Origin: VRUE01 sp963717375
GTDB lineage: Bacteria > Actinomycetota > Thermoleophilia > Solirubrobacterales > 70-9
Assembly: GCA_963717375.1 (NCBI GenBank)
Contig: OY970329.1
Coordinates: forward strand, 1,302,001-1,366,000
Direction of reading: 5' to 3'
Length of the DNA stretch: 64,000 nucleotides
Shown here: positions 25,646 through 32,692 of the stretch, in pieces
Numbering within the stretch: position 1 is the stretch's first letter
Layout of the letters: each line of letters starts with the position of its first letter
Notes under the pieces: model-generated
Databases searched by the model: none
The model's input: only the letters and a program-made list of their open reading frames with translations
Told to the model about the DNA's origin: nothing
Made by a program: the position numbers and the translations under genes

Positions 25646-26223
25646 GCCAGTCCCCCCGCTAGCTCTCCGCGAATCTTCTCCAAACCAAGTCGCATCCGCC
25701 CCTTCACTGTGCCCAGGGGCACTTCCAGCATCGTCGCGATCTCCGAGTGGCTGAAGCCGCCGAAGTAGGCCAACTCGATCACCTTCGACTGCTCGCCGGG
25801 CAGCTCGCCCAGCGCCCCGCGCAGCTCGTGCGCGGTCTCGCGGCGCAGCGCCTCGGCGTCGGTCAGCTCCCCGGAGGGCCGATGCTCGAGCACCGCGTCG
25901 TCATCAAAGTCGAGCTTCGGCGCCCGCCCCGTCTTGCTGCGCAGGAAGTCGATCGCCCGGTTGCGGACGATGCCGAGCATCCAGGAGCGGACGCTGCCAC
26001 GCGCCCGGTCGTAGCGGGCGCCGCTACGCCAGATCGAGATGAAGGCCTCCTGGACGACGTCTTCAGCCGCCCCCCGCTCGCCCACGATGCGGTAGGCGAG
26101 CGAGTAGGCGACCCCGCCGTGGCGGTCGTAGAAGACCTCAAACGCATCGGGATCCTTCTCGCCGATCCGCGGCATCAGCTCCTCGTCGGCGAGTCGCTCG
26201 GCTTTGCTTGCCCGGATCTTCAT
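25642..26223 (-). CDS. ECF RNA polymerase sigma factor (SigK/SigL-like)
   Basis: A 193-residue sigma factor. Region 2 is FYDRHGGVAYSLAYRIVGERGAAEDVVQEAFISIW, with the -10 recognition helix SVRSWMLGIVRNRAIDFLR. Region 4 is LAYFGGFSHSEIATMLEVPLGTVKGRMRLGLEKIR. Pairing with an RskA-type anti-sigma factor places it with the SigK/SigL group (ECF19-like). It is the third gene of an operon whose first two genes encode ferritin-like proteins, so those are its most likely regulon; a matching promoter sits at 27625-27652. Confidence 0.92.
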   Translation of the reverse strand: MKIRASKAERLADEELMPRIGEKDPDAFEVFYDRHGGVAYSLAYRIVGERGAAEDVVQEAFISIWRSGARYDRARGSVRSWMLGIVRNRAIDFLRSKTGRAPKLDFDDDAVLEHRPSGELTDAEALRRETAHELRGALGELPGEQSKVIELAYFGGFSHSEIATMLEVPLGTVKGRMRLGLEKIRGELAGGLA

Positions 26224-26253
26224 TGGCTGTGCATTCGCCCTAACCAGCTACGG

Positions 26254-26892
26254 CTACTGGATGAACGGTTCGACCGCCTTCAGCACCTTAGCTTCGCTCA
26301 GTGCCGGGTCGAAAGCGACCGGGGCCGGTTCGTCACCGTTCTGCAGGCGGATCGCCGCCGCGTGGCGCGCCTCGACCTGGACGATCGAGCCCGCCGCTTC
26401 CAGCACTTCTTTGGACTTGATCTGGGGCGCGGCGCCGTTGTAGGCGCTGACCCCGGTGTCCTCGAAGGTCTGGGCGAGCTTGAGGAAGCCGGCGGTGCCG
26501 CTGTAGGGAAAGTCGAACTTCGGCTCCGCGACGGGCTTGCCGCCGAGCTTCTTGATCGTTTCGGTCAGGGCGCCGACGTGTTCGTCCTCGTCGCGCCCGA
26601 TCAGGTCGATCAGGCTCTTCAGGTCACCGCTCGCCTTCGCCCGGCTCTTCGCTTCCTTGTAGAAGCTCGACTCGAGGTACTCGAGCGTGAGGGCGAAGTT
26701 GAGGATGTCGACGTCGCTGCTGCCGGACATCGCCAGCGCCTTGCCGACGAAGGGACCAACCATCACCGCGCCGTAAACGGCACCGGCGGCCAGCGCTCCC
26801 TTGAGGATCACCTCGCTGCGGGAAAGGTCGTCGCTGTCCTCGTCGATGCGCACACCGGCGAGCTCGGGCTGGGCCAGGATCTGGTCGCTCAT
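26254..26892 (-). CDS. Ferritin-like (Ferritin_2) domain protein, cytoplasmic or membrane-associated
   Basis: A 212-residue Ferritin_2-type protein. The four-helix core carries VDILNFALTLEYLESSFYKEA (Glu ligands), RDEDEHVGALTETIKKLGG (ExxH-type), and a C-terminal GSIVQVEARHAAAIRLQNG with another ExxH. A hydrophobic stretch near residues 30-50 may insert in the membrane. The next gene upstream is a lipoprotein paralog; both end with nearly the same sequence (EVLKAVEPFIQ versus EVLKSVEPFIVG-like). Family members include desiccation-related proteins of unknown chemistry. It is 30 bp from the sigma gene. Confidence 0.85.
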   Translation of the reverse strand: MSDQILAQPELAGVRIDEDSDDLSRSEVILKGALAAGAVYGAVMVGPFVGKALAMSGSSDVDILNFALTLEYLESSFYKEAKSRAKASGDLKSLIDLIGRDEDEHVGALTETIKKLGGKPVAEPKFDFPYSGTAGFLKLAQTFEDTGVSAYNGAAPQIKSKEVLEAAGSIVQVEARHAAAIRLQNGDEPAPVAFDPALSEAKVLKAVEPFIQ

Positions 26893-26921
26893 CTCGTTCT
26901 CCTTTTCTTTGTGCGCCGGAG

Positions 26922-27590
26922 TCAGCCGACGATGAAGGGTTCGACGGACTTGAGGACTTCGTCCGCGGCGGCAGGTTTGGCGAAAGCACCGTCGGGTGTG
27001 ATCGGTTCGCCGAGCAGCGTGTTGAGCGCCGCCGCGTGACGGCCCTCGACGCTGTGGATCGAGAGCGCCGCGCTGAGAACCGAGGCCCCCTTGATGTAAG
27101 GCGCCTGGCCGAGGTAGGCGGCAGCGCCGAGGTTCTCGACCGTCGCCGCCAGTTCGAGCACCGACTTGGCGCTCTTCAGCGGGAATTCGGTCTTTGGCTT
27201 CGGCGCCGGGGTGCCGCCCATCTGCTTGACGAAGCCGGTCAGGGCGGTGACGTGTTCGGCCTCCTCAGCGCCGAACTTGCGGATCGTCGCCAGGTCGGAG
27301 CCCTTGAAGAGCCCGCTCTTGACCACGTCTTCGTAGAAGGCCGTCTCGAGGTACTCGAGCGTGAGGGCGTAGTTGAGGATGCCGACGTCGCCCTTGCCGA
27401 ATTTCTCGGTGCCGGACCCGCCTGTGGCCGCGGCGGTGCTGGTCGTGGTCGTCGTGCCGCTGTCGCTGCCACAAGCGGCGAGGAAGGCCGCCAGCGCGGT
27501 CGAGCCGCCAGTCACGGCGAGCAGCTTGCGTCGCGAGACCGGATCGCTGGCAACGCGGGACAGCGCGCTCTCTTTGTTCGCAACAGCCAT
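26922..27590 (-). CDS. Ferritin-like (Ferritin_2) lipoprotein with Tat-type signal
   Basis: A 222-residue protein from the ATG at 27590, preceded by AGGAGG. The N-terminus has SRRKLLAVTGGSTALAAF followed by LAACGS: a twin-arginine-like signal with a lipobox Cys, then a Thr/Ser-rich linker. The Ferritin_2 core follows: VGILNYALTLEYLETAFYED, GAEEAEHVTALTGFVKQMGG and SVEGRHAAALNTLLG. A Tat route would fit export of a folded, metal-loaded protein to the outer face of the membrane. It is the first gene of the operon with its paralog, the ECF sigma factor and the anti-sigma factor. Confidence 0.87.
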   Translation of the reverse strand: MAVANKESALSRVASDPVSRRKLLAVTGGSTALAAFLAACGSDSGTTTTTSTAAATGGSGTEKFGKGDVGILNYALTLEYLETAFYEDVVKSGLFKGSDLATIRKFGAEEAEHVTALTGFVKQMGGTPAPKPKTEFPLKSAKSVLELAATVENLGAAAYLGQAPYIKGASVLSAALSIHSVEGRHAAALNTLLGEPITPDGAFAKPAAADEVLKSVEPFIVG

Positions 27591-27624
27591 GCTTCCTCCT
27601 GGGTAGGGATGGGTTCTGCCCACC

Positions 27625-27652
27625 ACTACGCGCGGCGTTCCAGGTCGGATCA
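27625..27652 (-). promoter_or_regulatory. Candidate ECF promoter of ferritin-sigma operon
   Basis: On the minus strand TGATCC (27652-27647) and CGTAGT (27630-27625) are separated by 16 bp, about 35 bp upstream of the ferritin-like lipoprotein ATG. This resembles the TGAACC-N16-18-CGT promoters of SigL/SigK-group ECF factors, suggesting that the operon's own sigma factor drives it. Confidence 0.45.
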
Positions 27653-27668
27653 GTGCAAGCCGATGCGG

Positions 27669-28772
27669 CTAGGCAGGCGAGCCGGCGCGGACGCGCTCCA
27701 GCGCCCGGGCGATGCGCGCGACCCCCTCGGGGATCCGCTCCGGCGGCACACTGGCAAAGGAGAGGCGGAGGCTGTTGCGGCCGCCCTCGATCATGAAGTC
27801 GGGCCCGGCGACGAAGGCGACGCCCTCACCCTTGGCCTCGGCCAGCAGCACGGTGGTATCGGTGCCCTCGGCGAGGTCGAGCCAGAGGAAGTAGCCGCCG
27901 CCGGGGACGACGAACTCGGCCTCGGGGATCTGCTCGTTCAGGGCCCGGACCAGCGAGTCGCGCCGATCGCGCAGGGCGTCTTTGACGAACTCGATGTTGC
28001 GGTCGAGGCCGCCGGACTTGCAGAGCTCCAGCACCACGGCCTCGGCCAGCATGTTGGGTGAGATGTAGGTCTCATTGGCCCGCTTCGCCAGCTTCGCGAT
28101 CAGCTCCGCCGGCCCGGCGAGGTAGCCGACCCGGACGCCCGGGCTGACCGTCTTCGAGAAAGAGGAGGCGTGAACCACCCGGTCCGCCCGATCGATCTCG
28201 AGCATCGTCTCCAGCGCCTCGTCCTCGAAGGGCAGCTCGCGGTAGGGGTCGTCCTCGAAGATCCAGAAGCCGTGCTCGGCGGCCAGCTCGACCAGCCGCA
28301 CCCGCTTCTCAGCCGAGAGCGTGCAGCCCGCGGGGTTGTGGAAGTTGGGAATGACGTGGGCGAGCTTGATCGGTCCCTCGGCAAGCGCCGCCTCGAAGGC
28401 CGCCAGGTCCAGGCCGTCGTCCTCGAGCGGCACCGGCACCAGCTCGACCCCGAGCCGCTGCAGCATCAAGAGCGTGCGGTCGTAGGTGGGCTGCTCGACC
28501 ACAACCCGGTCGCCGGCCTCGAGCAGATGCTCAAACAGCATCCAGCCCGCCTCCAGCGAGCCGTTGGCGACCATCACCTGCGAGGCATCAAGCCCCCCGT
28601 GCCGCTCGCCAATCCACTGGCACAGCCCCGGATGCCCGATCCCGGTGCCGTAGGAGAGCGCCTTTTCCCAATCCTCAGCGAGCGCAACCGCAGCGGCATC
28701 GCGCACCGCATCCCTGGGCAGGATGTCGGCACTGGGCGCCCCGCGGGCAAAAGAAATTGTGTCACCGGCCAT
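27669..28772 (-). CDS. PLP-dependent class I/II aminotransferase (LysN/2-aminoadipate-type)
   Basis: A 367-residue fold-type I aminotransferase starting at MAGDTISFARG; longer in-frame starts run into the divergent gene. Marks: YGTGIGHPGLCQWIGERHG, VANGSLEAGWMLF, the PLP-ring region VIPNFHNPAGCTLS, DDPYRELPF, the Schiff-base lysine in SSFSKTVSPGVRVGYL, and RLSFASVPPERI. It matches stand-alone MocR-core enzymes such as 2-aminoadipate or valine-pyruvate type aminotransferases. The substrate is uncertain. A long inverted repeat lies between it and the divergent decayed gene. Confidence 0.88.
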   Translation of the reverse strand: MAGDTISFARGAPSADILPRDAVRDAAAVALAEDWEKALSYGTGIGHPGLCQWIGERHGGLDASQVMVANGSLEAGWMLFEHLLEAGDRVVVEQPTYDRTLLMLQRLGVELVPVPLEDDGLDLAAFEAALAEGPIKLAHVIPNFHNPAGCTLSAEKRVRLVELAAEHGFWIFEDDPYRELPFEDEALETMLEIDRADRVVHASSFSKTVSPGVRVGYLAGPAELIAKLAKRANETYISPNMLAEAVVLELCKSGGLDRNIEFVKDALRDRRDSLVRALNEQIPEAEFVVPGGGYFLWLDLAEGTDTTVLLAEAKGEGVAFVAGPDFMIEGGRNSLRLSFASVPPERIPEGVARIARALERVRAGSPA

Positions 28773-28835
28773 GGCCGCGACATTAGCAACGCCCACCACT
28801 CGCCGATCCGTCCCCACAAGAGGGACGAACCGAGG

Positions 28836-28881
28836 CGTGTCTGAGCTTAGCCACGACATATCGTGGGAAAGCTCAGACACG
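28836..28881. repeat. 46-bp inverted repeat between divergent genes
   Basis: CGTGTCTGAGCTT pairs with AAGCTCAGACACG at the ends, and CCACGA with TCGTGG around a CATA loop, giving a long nearly perfect hairpin with a small internal mismatch. It overlaps the probable GTG start (28863) of the divergent pseudogene. It could be a binding site or an RNA hairpin; it has no ACTCAA-type core and so differs from the other palindromes here. Confidence 0.6.
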
Positions 28882-29672
28882 TCCGTTTGGGACGGGAGAT
28901 TGCGGGACTGGCGGACCGGCAGCACGGGGTCGTGGGACGACGGCAGCTGATCGCGCTTGCGATACCGGAGAGGACCATTGAGGAATGGGTCAAGGGCGGT
29001 CGGCTCCACCCCGTGCATCGCGAGGTCTTTGCGGTTGGACACCCGCGCCTAGGCGAAGCAGGGCGTCGATGGGCCGCCGTTCTCACATACGGCGAGGGGA
29101 CCCTGCTGAGCCATCGCAGCGCTGCGGTCCTCTGGGGCTTGGCCCGCGGGCGCTCGCGGGTCATGGACGTCACCGCCACGACGGGGCGCCAGGGAATTGA
29201 CCGTCGTGCCGGCGTCTTCGTCCATCGTGGGCGACTTCACCCCGAGGACCGCACGGTGTGTGGCGGGATCCCGGTGACGACGGTGGCCCGAACGCTCTTC
29301 GACCTTGCCGAATTCGTCCCCTTCAAGCGCCTCGAATCAGCCTGGGAGGAAGCCGATCGCCTGAACCTCCTACAACTGCGGGCTATCGAGAAAGTCTGCG
29401 AGCAAGGCTACGGGCGGCGCGCACTGAAGCCAATCAGGCGCCTGCTCGCCGAGGCACGCGCCGCCATGATCACCCGTTCGCCGCTCGAGGACGACTTCGC
29501 AGCGTTTTGCCGCAAGCACGGCCTGCCAATGCCTTCCTTCAACACAACCGTGCTCGGTTACGAGGTGGATGCTCTCTGGCCTGCGCAGCGCCACACTTCC
29601 CAACGAGCTTCGAGTGCTACTCCGACCGAATGCTGCGCCGTCCCTCCGTGCCCTGAGAGCAGACCCGGGTAG
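28863..29672 (+). pseudogene. Truncated AbiEi/DUF559-type protein
   Basis: The first ~200 residues match actinobacterial AbiEi-antitoxin-like/DUF559 proteins: LADRQHGVVGRRQLIALAI (winged helix), GGRLHPVHREVFAVGHP, LSHRSAAVLWGL, and IPVTTVARTLFDLAEF. The C-terminal endonuclease-like domain starts (LEDDFAAFCRKHGLPMPSFNTTVLGYEVDALWP) but then breaks: the expected VVELDG core is missing and the frame continues into unrelated sequence. The neighbouring frame reads FPTSFECYSDRML, which looks like a later piece of the same domain, suggesting a deletion with frameshift. Palindromic repeat copy C2 starts inside the last codons. Likely non-functional as a nuclease-like protein. Confidence 0.7.
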
Positions 29673-29770
29673 GGGTGGAGCGTCTTGTACTTTTTCGGCG
29701 CTCACCCTGCGGCGTCAGCAGACTTCTCTCCATCGAAAAAGTTAAGCGGAACCCCTACCCGGGTCTGCTC
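29657..29770. repeat. Palindromic repeat, family C copy 2 (114 bp)
   Basis: The outer arms GAGCAGACCCGGGTAGGGGT (29657-29676) and its exact complement (29751-29770) form a perfect 20-bp stem. Inside, CTTTTT-type and AAAAAG tracts pair, and the unpaired CGTCTTGTA and TTAAG segments match copy 1 at 4652. The outer ten bases and the 40-nt loop differ from copy 1, but pairing is kept. It ends 6 bp from the sucD stop on the minus strand and begins within the decayed AbiEi-like gene on the plus strand. It may be a bidirectional terminator. Confidence 0.82.
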
Positions 29771-29776
29771 CGCGCC

Positions 29777-30652
29777 TCAGGAGCTGCGAAGCACTTCGAC
29801 CGCGATGCGCGCCGTCTCGGTCGGGCTTTCGCCGACCCGCACGCCCTTGGCTTCGAGCGCGTCCTTCTTCGCCTGCGCCGTGCCCGACGAGCCGGAGATG
29901 ATCGCGCCGGCGTGGCCCATCTGCTTGCCGGGGGGCGCGGTGAAGCCGGCGATGTAGGCGACGACGGGCTTGGAGATCTCGCTGGCGATGAACTCTGCCG
30001 CCCGCTCCTCGGCGTCGCCGCCGATCTCGCCGACCATCACGATCAGCTCGGTCTCGGGGTCGGCCTCGTACAGCGTCAGGATGTCGATGAAGTCGGAGCC
30101 GATGATCGGGTCGCCACCGATGCCGACAATCGAGGAGTTGCCCTCGCCCGCCTGCTTCAGCTCGTTGCCGATCTGGTAGGTCAGCGTGCCCGACTTGGAG
30201 ACGACGCCGATCTTGCCCGGGTCGAAGAACTGGGCGGGGATGATGCCGACGTTGGCCTTGCCTGGCGAGAGCACGCCGGGGCAGTTCGGCCCCATCAGCC
30301 GGACCCCCGCCTCCTTGGCCTTCCAGTAAGTCTTCAGCATGTCGAGCACCGGAATCCCCTCGGTGATCGCGATTACCGTGTGCACGCCGGACTCGATCGC
30401 CTCGTCGATCGCCGGGGCGGCGAAGCGCGCCGGCACGAAAATCATCGAGGTGTTGGCGCCGGCCTCCTGCACCGACTCCTTGATCGAGTCGAAGACGGGA
30501 ACGCCCTCGACGTCCTGACCGCCCTTGCCCGGCGTAACTCCCGCGACCAGGTCAGTCCCGTAGGCGCGGTTGCGCAACCCGTGGAAGGAGCCCTCGCGGC
30601 CGGTCAGGCCGGAGACGACCAGCTTGGTGTCGTTGTCGACGACGATCGACAT
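29777..30652 (-). CDS. sucD: Succinyl-CoA ligase, alpha subunit
   Basis: A 291-residue CoA-binding subunit. Features: SIVVDNDTKLVVSGLTGREGSFH (CoA-binding Rossmann fold), GVTPGKGGQDVEGVPVFDS, MGPNCPGVLSPGKANVGIIPA, the family signature GIGGDPIIGSDFIDIL, and the phosphohistidine region GHAGAIISGSSGTAQAK. It catalyses the ATP/GTP-forming step of the TCA cycle with SucC. The ATG overlaps the sucC TGA by one base (TGATG). A family C palindrome lies directly after the stop. Confidence 0.97.
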   Translation of the reverse strand: MSIVVDNDTKLVVSGLTGREGSFHGLRNRAYGTDLVAGVTPGKGGQDVEGVPVFDSIKESVQEAGANTSMIFVPARFAAPAIDEAIESGVHTVIAITEGIPVLDMLKTYWKAKEAGVRLMGPNCPGVLSPGKANVGIIPAQFFDPGKIGVVSKSGTLTYQIGNELKQAGEGNSSIVGIGGDPIIGSDFIDILTLYEADPETELIVMVGEIGGDAEERAAEFIASEISKPVVAYIAGFTAPPGKQMGHAGAIISGSSGTAQAKKDALEAKGVRVGESPTETARIAVEVLRSS

Positions 30653-31815
30653 CAGGCGCTCGCCCCCGCGAGTTCGACGACCCGCTTGGCGGCGCCGAGC
30701 ATCGTCGTCTCCTGCTGCAGGTTGGACAGGTTGGCCTCGGCGAGAATCGCCAGGCCCTCCTCGGAGTTGGTGCCGTCGAGGCGGACGACCAGCGGCAACT
30801 TCAAGTCCATCTGCTGCGAGGCGGTGGCGATCCCGTTGGCGATCTCGTCGCAGCGGGTGATGCCGCCGAAGATGTTGAAGAGGATGGCGGTGACCTTCTC
30901 GTCGGAGGTGATCACAGTCAGCGCGTCGACGATCGCCTCCGCCTTGGAGCCGCCGCCGGCGTCGAGGAAGTTGGCCGGAGCGCCACCCGCCTGGGCGACC
31001 ACGTCGAGTGTCGACATGCAGAGGCCGGCGCCGTTGGCGAGGATGCCGACGTTGCCGTCGAGCTTGACGTAGGTGAGCCCCTTCTCCTTCGCCATCGCCT
31101 CCTGCGGGTCCTCAGCGGTGTCTGCGATCTCGGCCAGATCCTGATGGCGGAAGAGGGCGTTGCCGTCGATCGTCACCTTGGCGTCGAGCGCGACGACCTC
31201 GCGATCGTTGGTGACGATCAGCGGGTTGACCTCGATCAGGTTGGCGTCCTCGGCACTCGCCACCTCGGCCAGCTTGACCAGCACCTCGGCGGCCTGGTCA
31301 CGCACGTCCTCGTCGAGGCCGGCGGCGTCGACGATCGGCCGCGCCGCGGCGGCGTCGAAGGGCTTGGTCGGGTCGATGTGGACCTTGACCAGGGCCTCGG
31401 GATCCTCAGCGGCGACGGCCTCGATGTCCATCCCGCCCTTGGCGGAGACCATCGCCAGCAGCTTCTTCTCACCGCGGTCGAGGATGACCGAGGCGTAGTA
31501 CTCCGAAGCGATGTCCGAGCCGCCCTCGATCCAAACCTGGTCGACCCGGAAGGGGCCCTCGCCGTGCGGCCCGACGATGTCCATGCCGAGGATCGCGTCG
31601 GCGTAGGTGCGCGCCTCCTCGACGTCCTTGGCGATCTTGATCCCGCCGGCCTTGCCGCGGCCGCCGATCAACACCTGGGCCTTGATCGCGCAGGGGTAGC
31701 CGATCCGCTCCGCCGCGGCGACCGCATCGTCGACCGTCGCGGCGACCTCGCCGCTCGGCACGGCGACGCCGTGCTTGGCGAAAAGCTGCTTGCCCTGATA
31801 CTCGAGGAGGTCCAT
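30652..31815 (-). CDS. sucC: Succinyl-CoA ligase, beta subunit
   Basis: A 387-residue ATP-grasp subunit from the ATG at 31815 (MDLLEYQGKQLFAKHG); longer in-frame starts lack support. IKAQVLIGGRGKAGGIK is the nucleotide-binding loop, LIEVNPLIVT and ALDAKVTIDGNALFRH are the metal/nucleotide ligands, and FLDAGGGSKAEAI with FNIFGGITRCDEIANGI are family marks. It partners SucD; the two overlap by one base. It is divergent from a HAD hydrolase at 31929. Confidence 0.97.
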   Translation of the reverse strand: MDLLEYQGKQLFAKHGVAVPSGEVAATVDDAVAAAERIGYPCAIKAQVLIGGRGKAGGIKIAKDVEEARTYADAILGMDIVGPHGEGPFRVDQVWIEGGSDIASEYYASVILDRGEKKLLAMVSAKGGMDIEAVAAEDPEALVKVHIDPTKPFDAAAARPIVDAAGLDEDVRDQAAEVLVKLAEVASAEDANLIEVNPLIVTNDREVVALDAKVTIDGNALFRHQDLAEIADTAEDPQEAMAKEKGLTYVKLDGNVGILANGAGLCMSTLDVVAQAGGAPANFLDAGGGSKAEAIVDALTVITSDEKVTAILFNIFGGITRCDEIANGIATASQQMDLKLPLVVRLDGTNSEEGLAILAEANLSNLQQETTMLGAAKRVVELAGASA

Positions 31816-31928
31816 GGGTAGAAGGCGCCCCTGCGGCGCGGGCGGCAGCCTATCCGACCTTTCGATCCGACCGACTTCTAGTGGCGCGCCGCCCGCCTTC
31901 GAAGCGATTGGCATAATGCGCCGCCGCT

Positions 31929-32612
31929 ATGCCTCTCCCGAGCCTCAAAACCGTGAAATGGGTGACCACTGACTGTTACGGCACCCTGATCGACTGGGAG
32001 AAAGGCATCATCGACGCCTGCAAGAAAGAGGCGGAGAAAGACGGCTTCAGCTTTGAAGAGGAGCCCTTCCTGGCCCGCTTCATGGAGGTCCAGGCGGAAA
32101 TCATGGCCGGCTCCTACGAGCTCTACGCCGAGGTGCTGCGCCGCACGATCGTCAAGGTCGCCGGCGAGCTGGGCTGGGAGATCGAGCCCTCGCGGGCCCA
32201 GTTCCTGCCCAACAGCGTCGCTTACTGGCTGCCCTTCCGCGAGTCCAACGCAGCGATGGACCGGCTCGGCAAACGCTACGAGATCGGCATCGTCTCCAAC
32301 ATCGACGACAAACTGCTCGGCATCTCGCGCCGCCACCTGCGCACCGAACTCGACCTCGTCGTCACCGCCCAGCAGGTGCGCAGCTACAAGCCCGACCCCG
32401 TCCACTTCAAAGAGGCGGCACGGCGAATCGGCGGCAAGAAAGGCTGGCTGCACATCGGCTGCAACTACACGAACGATGTCGCCCCGCTGCTGAAAATGAA
32501 CGTGCCGGTGATCTGGGTCAACCGCCACGGCGAGAAACTCGAAGGTCGCAAGGCGCCGAGCGCCACTGTGAAAACGTTCCGCGACGCCGTCAAAAAGCTC
32601 GGCGCGTCCTGA
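31929..32612 (+). CDS. HAD-superfamily hydrolase, haloacid-dehalogenase type II-like
   Basis: A 227-residue HAD protein. Motif I is VTTDCYGTLIDWEKG; here Cys occupies the middle position of the usual DxYGTL, as in type II dehalogenase-like proteins. Motif II is IGIVSNIDDKLLG, the motif III lysine is in RSYKPDPVHFKEA, and motif IV is HIGCNYTNDVAPLLKMNVPVIWVNRHGEK. Candidate substrates are 2-haloacids or a phosphate ester; not determinable here. It is monocistronic, 80 bp before the sulfatase gene. Confidence 0.85.
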   Translation: MPLPSLKTVKWVTTDCYGTLIDWEKGIIDACKKEAEKDGFSFEEEPFLARFMEVQAEIMAGSYELYAEVLRRTIVKVAGELGWEIEPSRAQFLPNSVAYWLPFRESNAAMDRLGKRYEIGIVSNIDDKLLGISRRHLRTELDLVVTAQQVRSYKPDPVHFKEAARRIGGKKGWLHIGCNYTNDVAPLLKMNVPVIWVNRHGEKLEGRKAPSATVKTFRDAVKKLGAS

Positions 32613-32692
32613 GCGATCTTTAGCGTTTCGTACGCAACTTCGGCGGAGGCAGTTGTTTCGACCCTGTAGGCCGGAGCCGCCGGCAGCTACGC

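Noticed and set aside
4652..29770. Insertion sequence or MITE ends for the family C elements
   Set aside because: No transposase gene and no clear target-site duplication next to either copy; the outer arms differ between copies, unlike transposon terminal repeats. A non-autonomous mobile origin is not excluded.
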